Source of the DNA: Gelatoporia subvermispora B | Taxonomy: Eukaryota > Basidiomycota > Agaricomycetes > Polyporales > Gelatoporiaceae | Reading direction: 5' to 3' | Assembly (NCBI GenBank): GCA_000320605.2 | Contig: KB445807.1 | Span: forward strand, 497,825-561,824 | DNA length: 64,000 nucleotides | Position numbers and translations under genes: made by a program | Notes under the pieces: model-generated | Database searches by the model: none | What the model saw: the letters and a program-made list of their open reading frames with translations, nothing else | Told to the model about the DNA's origin: nothing | Shown: positions 37,190-47,247 of the stretch, in pieces | Position numbering within the stretch: position 1 is the stretch's first letter | Layout: each line of letters opens with the position of its first letter

Positions 37190-37900
37190 CCATTCACCAC
37201 TAAAAGGCGATTATGGCTCAACTGCCAGCGAACGAGGCATGTTTTTGCCAGCTGTCCTAAGCCTGCCATCCGTGCCAGGAAGTCGGACACATTGCTAGTA
37301 AATGCGTCAACCGGGAGGTATGTGCGCATATAGTCCTCCCGTCCTATGGTTTTTGCTCAAAACTGTGCCTTTTGCCAACACCTGGTAGAAATGGAAGTGT
37401 ACGAGAATTGTAATAAGACCGGTCATCACAACGAGCCACGGGAATACCTGCACATGACATGTCCCAGGTGCGAAGAAGTGGGCTATACTGCAAGCGAATG
37501 CGTCAACCACGAGGTTTGTCTCTGCGATATCTTTTCCGCGTTCTTCCTTCATGTGTGCGCGCAGGAATGGAGATGTTCGAACTGCGGCGAGGACGGCCAC
37601 TTCTACGACGAATGCGACAAGCCGCAAGGATACACTCCGGCGCAAATGCACCATCTGCCTTGGAATTGGTCATCTCACTGTTGACTGCCCTAGTAGGCCA
37701 TGCTTCGTGAGTTCACCACGGTGCGTCGAGATGCACGGGGCTAACTCTGCTGCAGAGATGTGGTGGCGCAGGCCACGTCGTAAGGGAGTGTCCCTCACCG
37801 TTCTGGGCTCCCCGTGCGAGTAGGTGTCCCATATATGCGAGTCTCATGCGTCCTTGACGCATACTGCCATCTATGTGGTAGCCAGGAGCACCTGAGTCGG
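37190..37900 (+). pseudogene. Frameshifted multi-CCHC zinc-knuckle gene copy
   Basis: The plus strand contains a series of CCHC knuckles spread over all three frames. CHPCQEVGHIASKC ends in a good donor (37319). Then comes NCNKTGHHNEPREYLHMTC, whose preceding WKC is one base out of frame, then CPRCEEVGYTASEC (His replaced by Tyr) and, after an intron, CSNCGEDGHFYDEC. The next knuckle, CTICLGIGHLTVDC, is in another frame (shift near 37625), and after another intron RCGGAGHVVREC. A last half-knuckle CHLCGSQEHLSRY is again shifted. Exon/intron layout matches the better copy at 41497-42322 knuckle for knuckle. At least three frame breaks make it a pseudogene. Confidence 0.8.
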
Positions 37901-37904
37901 TACG

Positions 37905-38400
37905 CTATGGCACCTCCTCACAATCTACACACGTTGCGCGGCGCAAATTAAGGATGGGCGTCCTGCACCGCGGCCTCACGCACGCGCTCCCCGTACGACG
38001 TATATTCCACGTCACAGAATTTGTGTTTGTCCGCCGCGACTCCTCAATCGCGCAGCACGCGTCCCAGGTCCCCACACCAGCACGACAGCCCCGTCGCCCC
38101 AATGCTAGGTCCTCCTGCAGCGCCGCGAGCGCGATGCGTGGGCCCGAGCCGTCGTGCGCGAGTAGTACCGCTTGGTGGGCCAACGCCAGTAATGTCCGAG
38201 GTAACGCGCCGGTTGCAGGCCAGGGTCCGTGAACAGTGGCGCGCGCGGAGACGCCGAGGAGCCTGCGCAGGAAAGTGAGTTGTACAGCCTCCAGCTTGGC
38301 GACTAAGTCCATGGAGACGTCGAGTACGACAGATGCTCCGCCCGTAAGGTGGGGATCGACAGCCCGAATATTTGGTCGTTGCCCCGCACAGGCGTCTCAC
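37905..38400 (-). mobile_element. LINE-type reverse-transcriptase ORF remnant
   Basis: The minus strand reads LVAKLEAVQLTFLRRLLGVS and TLLALAHQAVLLAHDGSGPR, the segment that follows the RT domain in non-LTR retrotransposon ORF2 proteins of basidiomycetes, as I recall that family. Only this C-terminal scrap is left; no RT catalytic FADD-type box, endonuclease or poly-A tail is visible. The frame runs about 135 codons (38312-37905), and upstream homology (VVLDVS) continues in another frame. No target duplication could be found. Confidence 0.55.
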
Positions 38401-38984
38401 CAGCGGCTGCCAGGTTGGTTACTTACGGTTTACGAGCGGAGTATTCAATGTCCCCACTCGCCTGGTCTGATATCCTATCCTTTAATATGGGGCTTGTGCT
38501 GCAGGGCATGCCGCGGCGCAAACATCATCGTCTTGGCGTTCCAGGCGATGAACGGGCGTTGTGGCTCAACTCAGCCAGACCCTCTTCCCTCCCGACTTCC
38601 TGCCTCCTCCCTTGCCCTCTCTCGCTCCTGGCCACTTTCAAGCCCTTCTCAGGCATCCCGGCCGGTGACTTGCAGCTAGTTCCTGGACTCAGCCAGGGGG
38701 CCCTAGCAGCGACAATCCAGTCGAGTAGCAACAGTATTATGGTGCTGCGCGTATTGGCGCCTCCGATACAATTGATATCTATGCAGGAAGCCCTGTGAAA
38801 GCGAGATAGTCAGGATATGGGCGACCTGGGTCCGCTTTGTGCTCGCTGTCCACCCATCGACTCCCATCGTGCAGGATGCAGCTGTCACACCCCTTCTAAC
38901 CCGCCATACTCATGCAATGCGCTTGTAACTCGCCTTCCTTTCCTGCAACGACAGCTACAGCATCAGCGGCAGTAGCGACAATAT
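38401..38984. other. Intergenic
   Basis: About 0.6 kb between the LINE remnant and the chimeric pseudogene. No gene seen; the last 60 bp may derive from the transit-peptide region of the SOD source gene. Confidence 0.4.
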
Positions 38985-39412
38985 ATGCCTGGCACACACA
39001 CGTTCCCCGACCTACCGTACGTGTACGACGCACTCGAGCCGTTCATCCTGTGCCAGGTCATAGAGTTTCACCGCAAGAAGCACTACCAGACCTGCGTGAA
39101 CGCGCTCAACGCCGCCGTGCAGCGCGAGCGTATCGCCCTCCAGGTAGCCCTCGAGTTCAGCGACAAGTGCTGAGCGCGGCAGGGAGCAGCAGGAAGCCGG
39201 GGACTTGCCATGTGCAGGGCGCATCAACTACTCGCCCCTCTGGAAGCACCTCGCGCCCGCCCAGAGCGAGGGCAAGGGCGCCGGCAGCGCGCTCGCCGCG
39301 GGCCTGCGCAAGGACGCGTTCGACATGACCTCTGGCTCCGCCTACGCCTTCACCTTGAAGGAGCTCAACACCGCCACCGCGGGCACCCAGCGCTCCAGCT
39401 GGGGCTGGCTCG
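38985..39412 (+). pseudogene. Mn-superoxide dismutase fragment (5' part of a chimera)
   Basis: Reads [40 protein letters not shown], then in another frame GRINYSPLWKHLAPAQSEGK and TATAGTQRSSWGWLA, which is the N-terminal two thirds of mitochondrial Mn-SOD. A 51-bp intron-like piece (39167-39217, gtgctg...gtgcag) lies between the two blocks, but removing it does not restore the frame. The metal ligand region after WGWLG (DxWEHAYY) is missing because the sequence switches to dihydrolipoyl dehydrogenase. Several substitutions hit conserved positions (HINHS to RINYS). Not a functional SOD. Confidence 0.85.
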
Positions 39413-40400
39413 CACGTCCTACAACTCGCACCTCTACCACCAGACAAAGCATCACCTCCTGAAGCGCGGCTTCGGTGTGTCCGGCGAGTCGCTGAACCTG
39501 CCGCAACTGCTCAAGGCGAAGCGCAGCTCGGCCGTCGCGCTCAGCAAGGGCGCAGAGCGCTTCTACAAGCAGAACAAGTTCGACTGCATCAAGGACACCG
39601 CGTCCTTCGTCTCTCCCACCGACCTCACCGTCCAGCTCATTGACAGCGACACAACCCAGGCCAGTGGAAGAGCACCATCACCGCGACTCGCTCCGAGGTT
39701 GCGCCGTTCCCGCTGGCACGATCGATGAGGAGCAGATTGCCAGCAGCACCGGCACGGCAGCGTCATCAGGCTTGAGATGGACAGCGCGGAACCCCCTCGG
39801 CGCGCAGGCCATCGTCGTCGAGTTCCCCGGGGCGGTCGGTGATACGGGCATCGGCGAGCAGATCGCGAAGCAGTTCCAGCGGACACCGGCAAGCAGGACC
39901 TCAAGCTCATGCTAAACACGAAGGTGCTCGCAGCGGAGAAGCATGACAGCCAAGGGCGGAAAGGAGGAGCTCCTCGTAGCGGACGTCGTTCTCGTCGCGG
40001 TCGGCCGCCGCCCGGTGGCGGAGGGCCTGAGTCTGGACAAGGTCGGTGGTGAGGTCAACCTGAATGGCTGCATCGTCGTCGACGCGCAATTTATGCAGGG
40101 CATCAAGTGCATCAGCGACGCGACCTTCAGGCCCATGCTCGCGCACAAGGCCGAGGAGGGTGTATCTCCGCTTACTCACAGCATCCCGCCTCGCCGACAC
40201 TGGCACGTCGATGGCATCGTCGCGGTGGAGCTGATCAAGATGGGCCGCGGCCACGGCCACATCAATTACTACGCGATCCCGACCGTCATGTACACGTACC
40301 GCAAGTCGCGCGGGTCGCGAAGGGAGAGCAGGAGCTCAAGGCGGGCGGCGCGCAGCACCGCGAAGACGAACGCGGACGCGGAGGGCCGCTGCTGTACCGG
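39413..40400 (+). pseudogene. Dihydrolipoyl dehydrogenase fragment (3' part of a chimera)
   Basis: Without any spacer the sequence continues YNSHLYHQTKHHLLKRG, then SGESLNLPQLLKAKRSS, KQNKFDCIKDTASFVSPTDL and SEVAPFP-type sequence. After frame changes come VEFPGAVGDTGIGEQIAKQF, LMLNTKVLAAEKHD, and VADVVLVAVGRRPVAEGLSL with HINYYAIPTVMYTY and KTNADAEG. This is E3/LPD1 from before the FAD-domain middle to near the interface domain. The redox CxxxxC region is absent, the NAD-binding GGGIIG stretch is deleted, and at least four frame breaks occur. About 1 kb of source coding sequence is present with no intron, unlike most genes here, which suggests an RNA intermediate. Confidence 0.85.
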
Positions 40401-41496
40401 CCGCACCAACGTCGATCGCCAGCAGGTTGCTGCAGGATGTCCAGACCCATGAACGATGCGCGGGTAGAACACATCAGCATAATCTGGGGTATGACTACCA
40501 GCAACGGTTGATCGGCATCCGGGCTGGGACTGGACTGGACGAAGCTGCCAACCCGTCACAAACAGGAGTGGACTCCACTGCCTGCCGCCCCTGCTGTCAC
40601 CACGAGGCATCTACAGTAAGAACTAGAGTATTGACGATTTACTTACACTAATTGACGGTCTGTACGGTAGACAGTTTTACTACTTACTGATGTAGGTGAA
40701 TATGGCAGAGATCGTTCAAGATCTCATAGCTTGTTTGACCTTCGTGCAGATTGGTCTGCTCTGGTGCCTCACGTAAGATAACTCAGCGCTCCTCGGAGTT
40801 CGGCTTTCCCGGGGCCACACTACAGCTGTCTGAAGGAGGAGTGAAGTCACTTCTATACTACTTTGTGCGCGAGTCCAAGGCACACCTGGCGAATCGACAC
40901 AGAACCGAACATAACCGGATGTTATAGCGTTGCTTCCCTAGGTACCTTCCATCTTGGCTCAGGCTGTGTCTCTGAACTGAAGTTCGATGATAGTACTGCG
41001 ATATGCACGATTACTCGGCATACGTGTTTCGCCATGAACAGATCTGTTGCTGAACCACACGAAGTGGCAATTCTATATTCTTCCCAAAGTAACTGCCAGA
41101 ATAGAAGAGTGTAGCTGTCGCGTTTCATCGCTTACCGCGCGCCCGCGCGCTCGAACGCATGCTGGTAGTAGCTGCGGCTGCGGCTCCTTCGCAGAAGGTA
41201 ATGGTGCACTGCTTCTTGAGTGGAAAACAGCTCGCCATGCACAGTCACGAATTCTTTCCGAAGTCAATTTCGAGGCACTACAAAGCTTTTACTCGGATGA
41301 GGAGCAGTGTCGAGTACCTCGAGTAGAATGCGTTGTACCCGGGAGAGCGAGGACTTGTCATTCGAAGTTCTCATGAGCGTCAGAATGACCGCTTTGGTCG
41401 GCTGATTTTTGCATGATCAGTGCGTAAAATGGCTCGCGCCGATCTGGCTAACGTGGTGTTGCTCCCTCTTGAGTACGACGAAACCGCCGGCCAGCA
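40401..41496. other. Intergenic
   Basis: About 1.1 kb with only short frames. It separates the chimera from the zinc-knuckle gene. Nothing recognised. Confidence 0.45.
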
Positions 41497-42322
41497 ATGG
41501 TCCTGGATGACAAGTGGTCGAGCTGGACAAATGCCAAGAACGCAGCAAAATGTCCGAAACGCGGCGAAAGTGGGTTCTCCTGTAGACCTATAGGTACTCA
41601 AGGCCACTTATTAACTCACCCTATATGATTTCCCAGATGGCCATGACGCTCAAAAGTGTCGTCGTGAGTCCGTGATAATTTGTTTCAACTGCAGAGCACC
41701 GGGCCACAAGTCGACTGCATGCCCTGAACCCCGTAATAATTCGAAGCGGAAGTGTGGAGGCTGTGGAAAGAAAGGGCACTCCGCTGCCAATTGCCCAACA
41801 CGAGAGGTACGTATATCTGAGAGTCATCATACACAACCTCGTTAAAATTCCTCCTGGGTGTCCAGACCTGGAAATGCAAGAATTGCGCTGGTAATGGACA
41901 TGCGCACTGGGAGTGTACTAACCCGCGCGACTACTTCAAATTGAGATGCCATCTCTGCAACGAACATGGCCACTCACAACAAAGCTGCATGGGCCAACAG
42001 GTATGTTTCGCTTATGCAAGCACTGGCCAAATCAACGCGATTGATATCTCCCTTCAGACATGGAAATGCACCCGCTGTGGCGAAACGGGACATCTTGTCA
42101 GTAAGTGTACGAAGCTGCAGTGTAGCAGATGCGAAGAGATTGGCCACGTAGAGGTGGAATGTCCCACTTTGATATGTTTCGTACGTGACATGTCTCATGG
42201 TCTCGATGCAATGACACACGGAAACCTTTTCCATTTAGAGATGTGGTGGAAAGGGACACCGCACATCGAATTGTCCTTTGTTCTCCTGGTCGCAAAAATC
42301 TGGTGGGACGCCCTTCTTGTGA
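41497..42322 (+). CDS. Multi-CCHC zinc-knuckle protein (GIS2/CNBP-like arrangement)
   Basis: Probable single-stranded nucleic-acid-binding protein. Five exons: 41497-41593, 41637-41806, 41866-42000, 42058-42180, 42239-42322. It starts MVLDDKWSSWTNAKN. After a degenerate first knuckle (CPKRGESGF) come seven good CX2CX4HX4C knuckles: CFNCRAPGHKSTAC, CGGCGKKGHSAANC, CKNCAGNGHAHWEC, CHLCNEHGHSQQSC, CTRCGETGHLVSKC, CSRCEEIGHVEVEC and CFRCGGKGHRTSNC. Stop is TGA at 42320. An eighth, incomplete knuckle (CALCGSDGHHVQS) follows in the next frame at about 42355-42400, so the original gene may have been longer and have lost its end by a frameshift near 42275. A decayed copy lies 4.2 kb upstream. Start is the first ATG in frame; a longer N-terminus cannot be excluded. 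Confidence 0.75.
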
Positions 42323-42437
42323 AAATCCAGCAGTGACTGAGATTTCAGTAGTATGTGCTTTATGCGGCAGCGATGGGCACCATGTACAGTCAGTTGTACT
42401 AAGCTGTCACAATTGACGGTTTCGCTGACTACTCTGA

Positions 42438-44350
42438 AGCCTTTGTACACTGCCGGATGCGAAAGTTGAAGGCAATCGCGCATCCAAGGCAGCGCCGACA
42501 GACCCCAGGCCAAACCGGAGGAATGGCACACAAGGGAAAGGTCAAAGGTATGAAGAACCTTACTGAACGCAGTCGCACGTTCTGGCTTTGACATCGAGAT
42601 ACAGCCCAAAGAAGGACACCAATCCGACAACTGACTTTGCGAAGCAATCCGACGCCAAGTCTGAGAATCCTTCGAGTCTCTGGTCACAGGCGCAATCGGC
42701 CCTTGCCTGCGAGGACATCCAGAATGCTGTCTCCATTCTGACCAGAGCAATCAGTACGTGACACTTGTCGTATGTCTACACGATCCTGTTTGACCATGTT
42801 CTGCAAGGAAAGGCGGAGGAGCAAACGAAGCGAAGTTCTTCGAGACAAGGGCTGCGGCACATTTCGAACTGGGCCGGCACGACGCCGCCCTTGCAGACTT
42901 CGGGCGCGCATCGTCGTGCAATGACCACATCTCCTCGGCTTCGGCTCTAGCCAAAATAGCTCGGTGTCGCTTTCGGGTCGGCTAGTACTCGGCTGCACTG
43001 CTCGCAGCCTCGGAGGCCGTATCGCTCGATCCCGCGCATAATGATGCGCAAACCCTGAAGCGTCGACTCAGTGAGCTCGAGAGCCACATGAACAGCTACC
43101 GCGAAGCGTGGTCGCGCAAACACTGGCGCATGGCGCGGACTGCGTACGAATCTTGCTTGCAGGTATTCGCCGACCTCAGTTGCGAGCCATCCAGCACCAT
43201 AAGTTGCTGGGCTGTAGAATTGCTCATCGTCGATGCCGACTGGGAGACTGCCATAACCAAAGTGAAGTGAGTTCATTGAGCGTCTGTCTTTCTTCGGGAA
43301 TAGTCGCTGAACAAACTGACAGGAATATACTCCGAACTCACAAATCTGCAATCAAAGCTAGAGTACTATACGCTCGTGTACTGTTCCTCACCGCGAAATT
43401 GGCCGAAGCACGAGAAGAAGCCGCGAATGCATTGCGTTTGGACCCGGATAACTCCGGTGCCCAGCAGCTCCATGCGCAAGTCAAGAAAGTAGATCGTCTC
43501 AAGGAACGGGGGAACAACATGTTCCGAGACGGTTTGTGGGACGAAGCTATGGTCAGCTGGGGAAGTGCGTTGGAGGTACGTGCATTGTGTTATATTACAG
43601 GCGATATGACTTCATGTCATAGCAGCTTGTGCCCGATGAGGAACAGGAAGGTCGGGGTGGGCAGTTACGTGCAAGCTTGTTGCTGAACAGGGCGACTGCT
43701 ATGTTGAAAGTACGACACCTTCACGGGTTCGAAATGGCTTCGACGTCCAATGAAAGGAATGTGTAGCTCGGAAGATTCGAAGAAGGCCTCAAGGATGCAG
43801 ATGTCGCACTAACTCTTAGTCCTTTGTATTTCAAGGCGTTGCGGACACGCGCTCGACTATACGTTGGGCTCGAGCTCTATGAGAAGGCTGTAGAAGACTT
43901 CCAAGCGGCGATGCAACAGACCTCCATCAAGTTGACTGCAAGCGACCTCGATGAATTGGTAACCGAGCTCGCGTCTGCTGAGCAGAAGGCAAAGGAGGCT
44001 CAAGAGAAGCTGAAGGACTACTACAATATCCTTGGTATTATGAACTTATCCTCGTTCACCGACTGAGCACTCACCCTTTTGTCGTCACAGGCCTCTCAAG
44101 GTCCTGCTCACAAGCCGAAATAAAAAAGGCATACCGAGCGCTGTCACTGATAAACCATCCGGATAAGGTCGGTCTCCCACCGGGGGTATCTTTGTCATGG
44201 AGTTTTGACGATGTGATCCGTTAGGGTGGCATTGCCGAGAAGTTCAAGTTAGTCTCGGAGGCATACAGCATCCTCTCAGACGACGAGGAACGGAGGAAAT
44301 ATGATGCCACGTTCTACTACTCTCAGTCGGGATATAATCCATTCCAGTGA
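42438..44350 (+). pseudogene. TPR / J-domain co-chaperone (DNAJC7-like) with in-frame stop
   Basis: Hsp70/Hsp90 co-chaperone type: TPR repeats followed by a C-terminal J domain. Exons by splice signals: 42438-42547, 42605-42753, 42813-43266, 43323-43575, 43623-43709, 43767-44034, 44091-44167, 44225-44350. TPR-like blocks include FFETRAAAHFELGRHDAALA, VLYARVLFLTAKLAEAREEA, VDRLKERGNNMFRDGLWDEA, LLLNRATAMLK and YFKALRTRARLYVGLELYEK. The J domain is DYYNILG, IKKAYRALSLINHPDK (HPD intact) and FKLVSEAYSILSDDEERRKY, ending YNPFQ. Two defects: a TAG at 42983-42985 replaces the residue between RFRVG and YSAALLAASEA (CAG to TAG would explain it), and no in-frame ATG is found 5' of 42438. It could be a recent pseudogene, a sequencing error, or a gene starting at the internal Met at 43088. 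Confidence 0.75.
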
Positions 44351-45410
44351 TGTACTTGTTCTGTGACCTCGCTGAACGCGCAGGCGTGTGTTCCCGATCT
44401 TCGTTCGCGAATTCATTCTTGAGTAACTCCGTACTGATCTTATTGATCTATCAATCCCATGCTTCTCGCGGATGACCGGCCTAGCCAGCGAGGCATTAAT
44501 TAGTAAGGTATGTAAGGACTCTGTGGTTACTCGACGTAGTTTTTCGAATAATACTGCCAGCTTTTGTGTTACTCACTACCCTCGGGCCTGTGTCATTTGA
44601 ATTTTTCGAGTGGCTCGATAGAATTTGGGCGCCCGTCCATGACGTCCACTTTGAAGCTACTACAAACGGTCGAGGCGATGTGCGCTGGACTCCGATTTGA
44701 CCAACCAGGGATCATAGAGCGCGATAGCTGACAGGCCAAACTGCTCTTATTGTACAAACAACACCGCACTCTAGATCTGTCTCGTGAGTGCCTGGCTGGC
44801 GCGCTGTTTCACGTGACCTTTCCCAGCCTTCCGCTACTAGCAGCGTCACGGTGCATCAGGGAAATGGCGTGTTCCTATATGGCGCAATATAGGCCGTATA
44901 GCCCCGATAGCCACCATCGGAAGGTCCCCTTCCATATCGGGGCGCCATATTCATGCACGCGCTACAACATGCTGTCCTAGCCGCCCGTAGGTCACCGTAG
45001 ACGACGCGGCCCATAGCCACTGTAGCAGTTACCTCCACTATATAGGACTTCAATAACTATGGGGCTCCACATAGCAATAGGTCGTCTTTCCGTATATGTA
45101 CTCTCCTCCCTATTGTTCCCCGTTCTCCTTCGCATACAATCACCCGCAATTGCCACGAATCGCGTTCATTACAGCCCGCATACCCGTAGCTACACATTTG
45201 TATTCTATTGCAATACGCTAAATGCCACACCCTTTGCACTCTCCTCGCCCGCTCCTATGACCATTGAGCGAAATCCTCCTCACCCAGCAGGCTCTCTACC
45301 GCCGCTCCTGCTCCATCGGCCTCTGCCTGCATCGCGTCTGACGTCCCCGCGTTCGCTCTGCACATCACACGTCAGCGCCAATCTCGTGTGCTCAAGATGC
45401 TCATCACGAC
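44351..45410. other. Intergenic
   Basis: About 1.06 kb between converging genes; contains the inverted-repeat element listed at 44873-45052 and no gene that I can support. Confidence 0.45.
44873..45052. repeat. Inverted-repeat element, possible MITE
   Basis: The ends read tcctatat...atatagga. Inside the left part, atatggcgc and ccccgata are mirrored by tatcgggg and cgccatat about 50 bp later, giving a strong hairpin (about 44877-44950). No clear target duplication flanks it, so the class is uncertain. Confidence 0.4.
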
Positions 45411-47098
45411 TCACCGGCATGTCCTGAGAAGGTCTTGCTGCAGTCTCTTGAAGGCGTTCAATGGCTTCTTCACGGCGTAATCTTCCCATGTCTGTAGAGT
45501 CTTCACGTAGCTTTCGTAGTGTTTCCTGTATGGCGTCTCGGTGAAATGAATGGGTTCTTCAATACCCTCCTTCCACTCATCTATGGCGCAACAGATCTTC
45601 ACGCCAAAAACCGTCAGACCAAGCAATGGTGACCGCGATGTATGCACTTACCGCTGTCAGTGCCAGCGCGATAGTCGGGAGTGGCATAGCGTCTTCGAAG
45701 TACTCCGCGTACTTGATCCCTAGATTGGTCGTGCGATTGTTTCGTGTTTGCTCAAAGAACACGCGACTAATAACATCCGTGATGATAGGATTGCGACAGA
45801 AGTCCGCTGGGTTGCCAGGCTCCTGCCCAATTGTCAGTGTTGTTGCCGTATGGAGATGAACACAGCAACATACCGGATGCGCGAACACAATCTTGTTAAG
45901 TAACCGGCCTACCAGCTCGCGGTTGTGTTCCTTGATATCCGCGATCTCGGGGTCGGTGTTCTGAGCTGGTCTGAAACCATATCGTGCAGGCAGAAAGCAC
46001 TTCGCGGCCTTCTTCATGTCACCGCAGACTTGGCACTTGCGATCGCAAATCTGCCGAGACACAGTGCAGTCAGCCCTTATGTAGATCCGAAATGTATGTG
46101 ACTACATACCAGGCGACGTTCCTTCTCATTGATTCTCAGCCTAGCATCACGGGTGATGTCCCAGTCACCTTCTTCGCAAGCAACTTGCCATGACTCGATA
46201 ATGTAAATATCCTTCTTGTCGTCAGTTGGCCAGGCACAAGATGTTGCGATCAGTAACTTGAAATGTTTGTATGCTACGTTGATGATCTCGAGACGGTAAT
46301 TTGCGAGGCCCCGCGCGCTGCGGTCCCTACCTTTTTTCCGTGGGCAGGCATCGCTAACCGACCCATCGGAGTCGTCATCCGAACCAAACTCATCGCCCGT
46401 TTGCGTACTGGCACTTTCCGTTGGGCTAGTAGACACAGAACGAGACCCGTTCTGGCGCTTCCGGACCATCCCCGCTGTTCTTGAATGCTCGTCGGCCTGA
46501 TCACGGCTCATAGTCCCATTGGTGAGCATTGTGAGGGTGGGCCTTCTTGACTGAAACTAATGGCCGTGTTAGCATGGTAACTGAATGGCCTTGCAGCACG
46601 TACCATGCTTCCTGAGCCCGCGACATTCGCACTCAAGGCGGCTGTGTCGTCTGTCACACTGGTCTCTCCTTCTGTGTCCGCGTCCGGCAGACCCGCACCC
46701 TCGCCTGACTGGCTTGCACGTGGGTAATAGTTTTGAGATGGGGGTGGTGGGAGACTGTCGTGTGGCACTAGACTCAGTGCCTGTGGCGTTCGATAGACTG
46801 GCGTCAGAGCAGCAGTGAGGGGCACCAGACTGGTTGTCGATGTAGCATCAGAGAGAGAGCGCCCGTCCCCTGAAGAGCGCCGCAAGGGCACGGGCGGCGG
46901 CACAAAGCGAAGATGAGGGTCTAGAACCATACCCGCTGCCATCGGAGTGGCTTGGTCACCGCCACGGTAGCATGGTGAGCTCTGGCCAAAACCCTCAGAG
47001 TCGAATGTACTTGATTCTGTGGATGTACGGCTTAGGGTTCCTATGGGGACTTCGCTGACCGAGGGCGGCTCGCTGTTGGTGGTCGAGACTGCAGGCAA
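45411..47098 (-). CDS. DUF6532-type protein
   Basis: Function unknown; the family is expanded in Agaricomycetes and often found near transposons. Five exons on the minus strand. Exon 1 starts MPAVSTTNSEPPSVSEVPIG and is a Ser/Pro/Thr-rich disordered region. Exon 2 continues TMSRDQADEHSRTAGMVRKR with a basic patch, then YKHFKLLIATSCAWPTDDKK and DIYIIESWQVACEEG. Then CDRKCQVCGDMKKAAKCF, HNRELVGRLLNKIVFAHP, and FCRNPIITDVISRVFFEQTR with EDAMPLPTIALALTA. The last exon reads IDEWKEGIEEPIHFTETPYR and ends FKRLQQDLLRTCR, stop at 45411. Splice joins keep frame throughout, so it appears intact. It stands head to head with the transposase, 149 bp apart. Confidence 0.72.
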
Positions 47099-47247
47099 AG
47101 GGACTCATGCAGGCAGAGCTTGCACGCTGGATGGTGAAGAACATCGGCCACACTCAGTCAGAAGAATTTTTGAAGTTACCTATTGTCAGTTCAGCCAGAT
47201 ACAGAGTCATTTGCATATGCTCACCATCTACATAGGTTCAGTCGCGC

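Noticed and set aside
42960..42990. Reading the TAG in the J-domain gene as an intron acceptor (ggctag)
   Set aside because: Any donor in range would remove conserved TPR residues or give an intron of about 22 bp, shorter than any other here.
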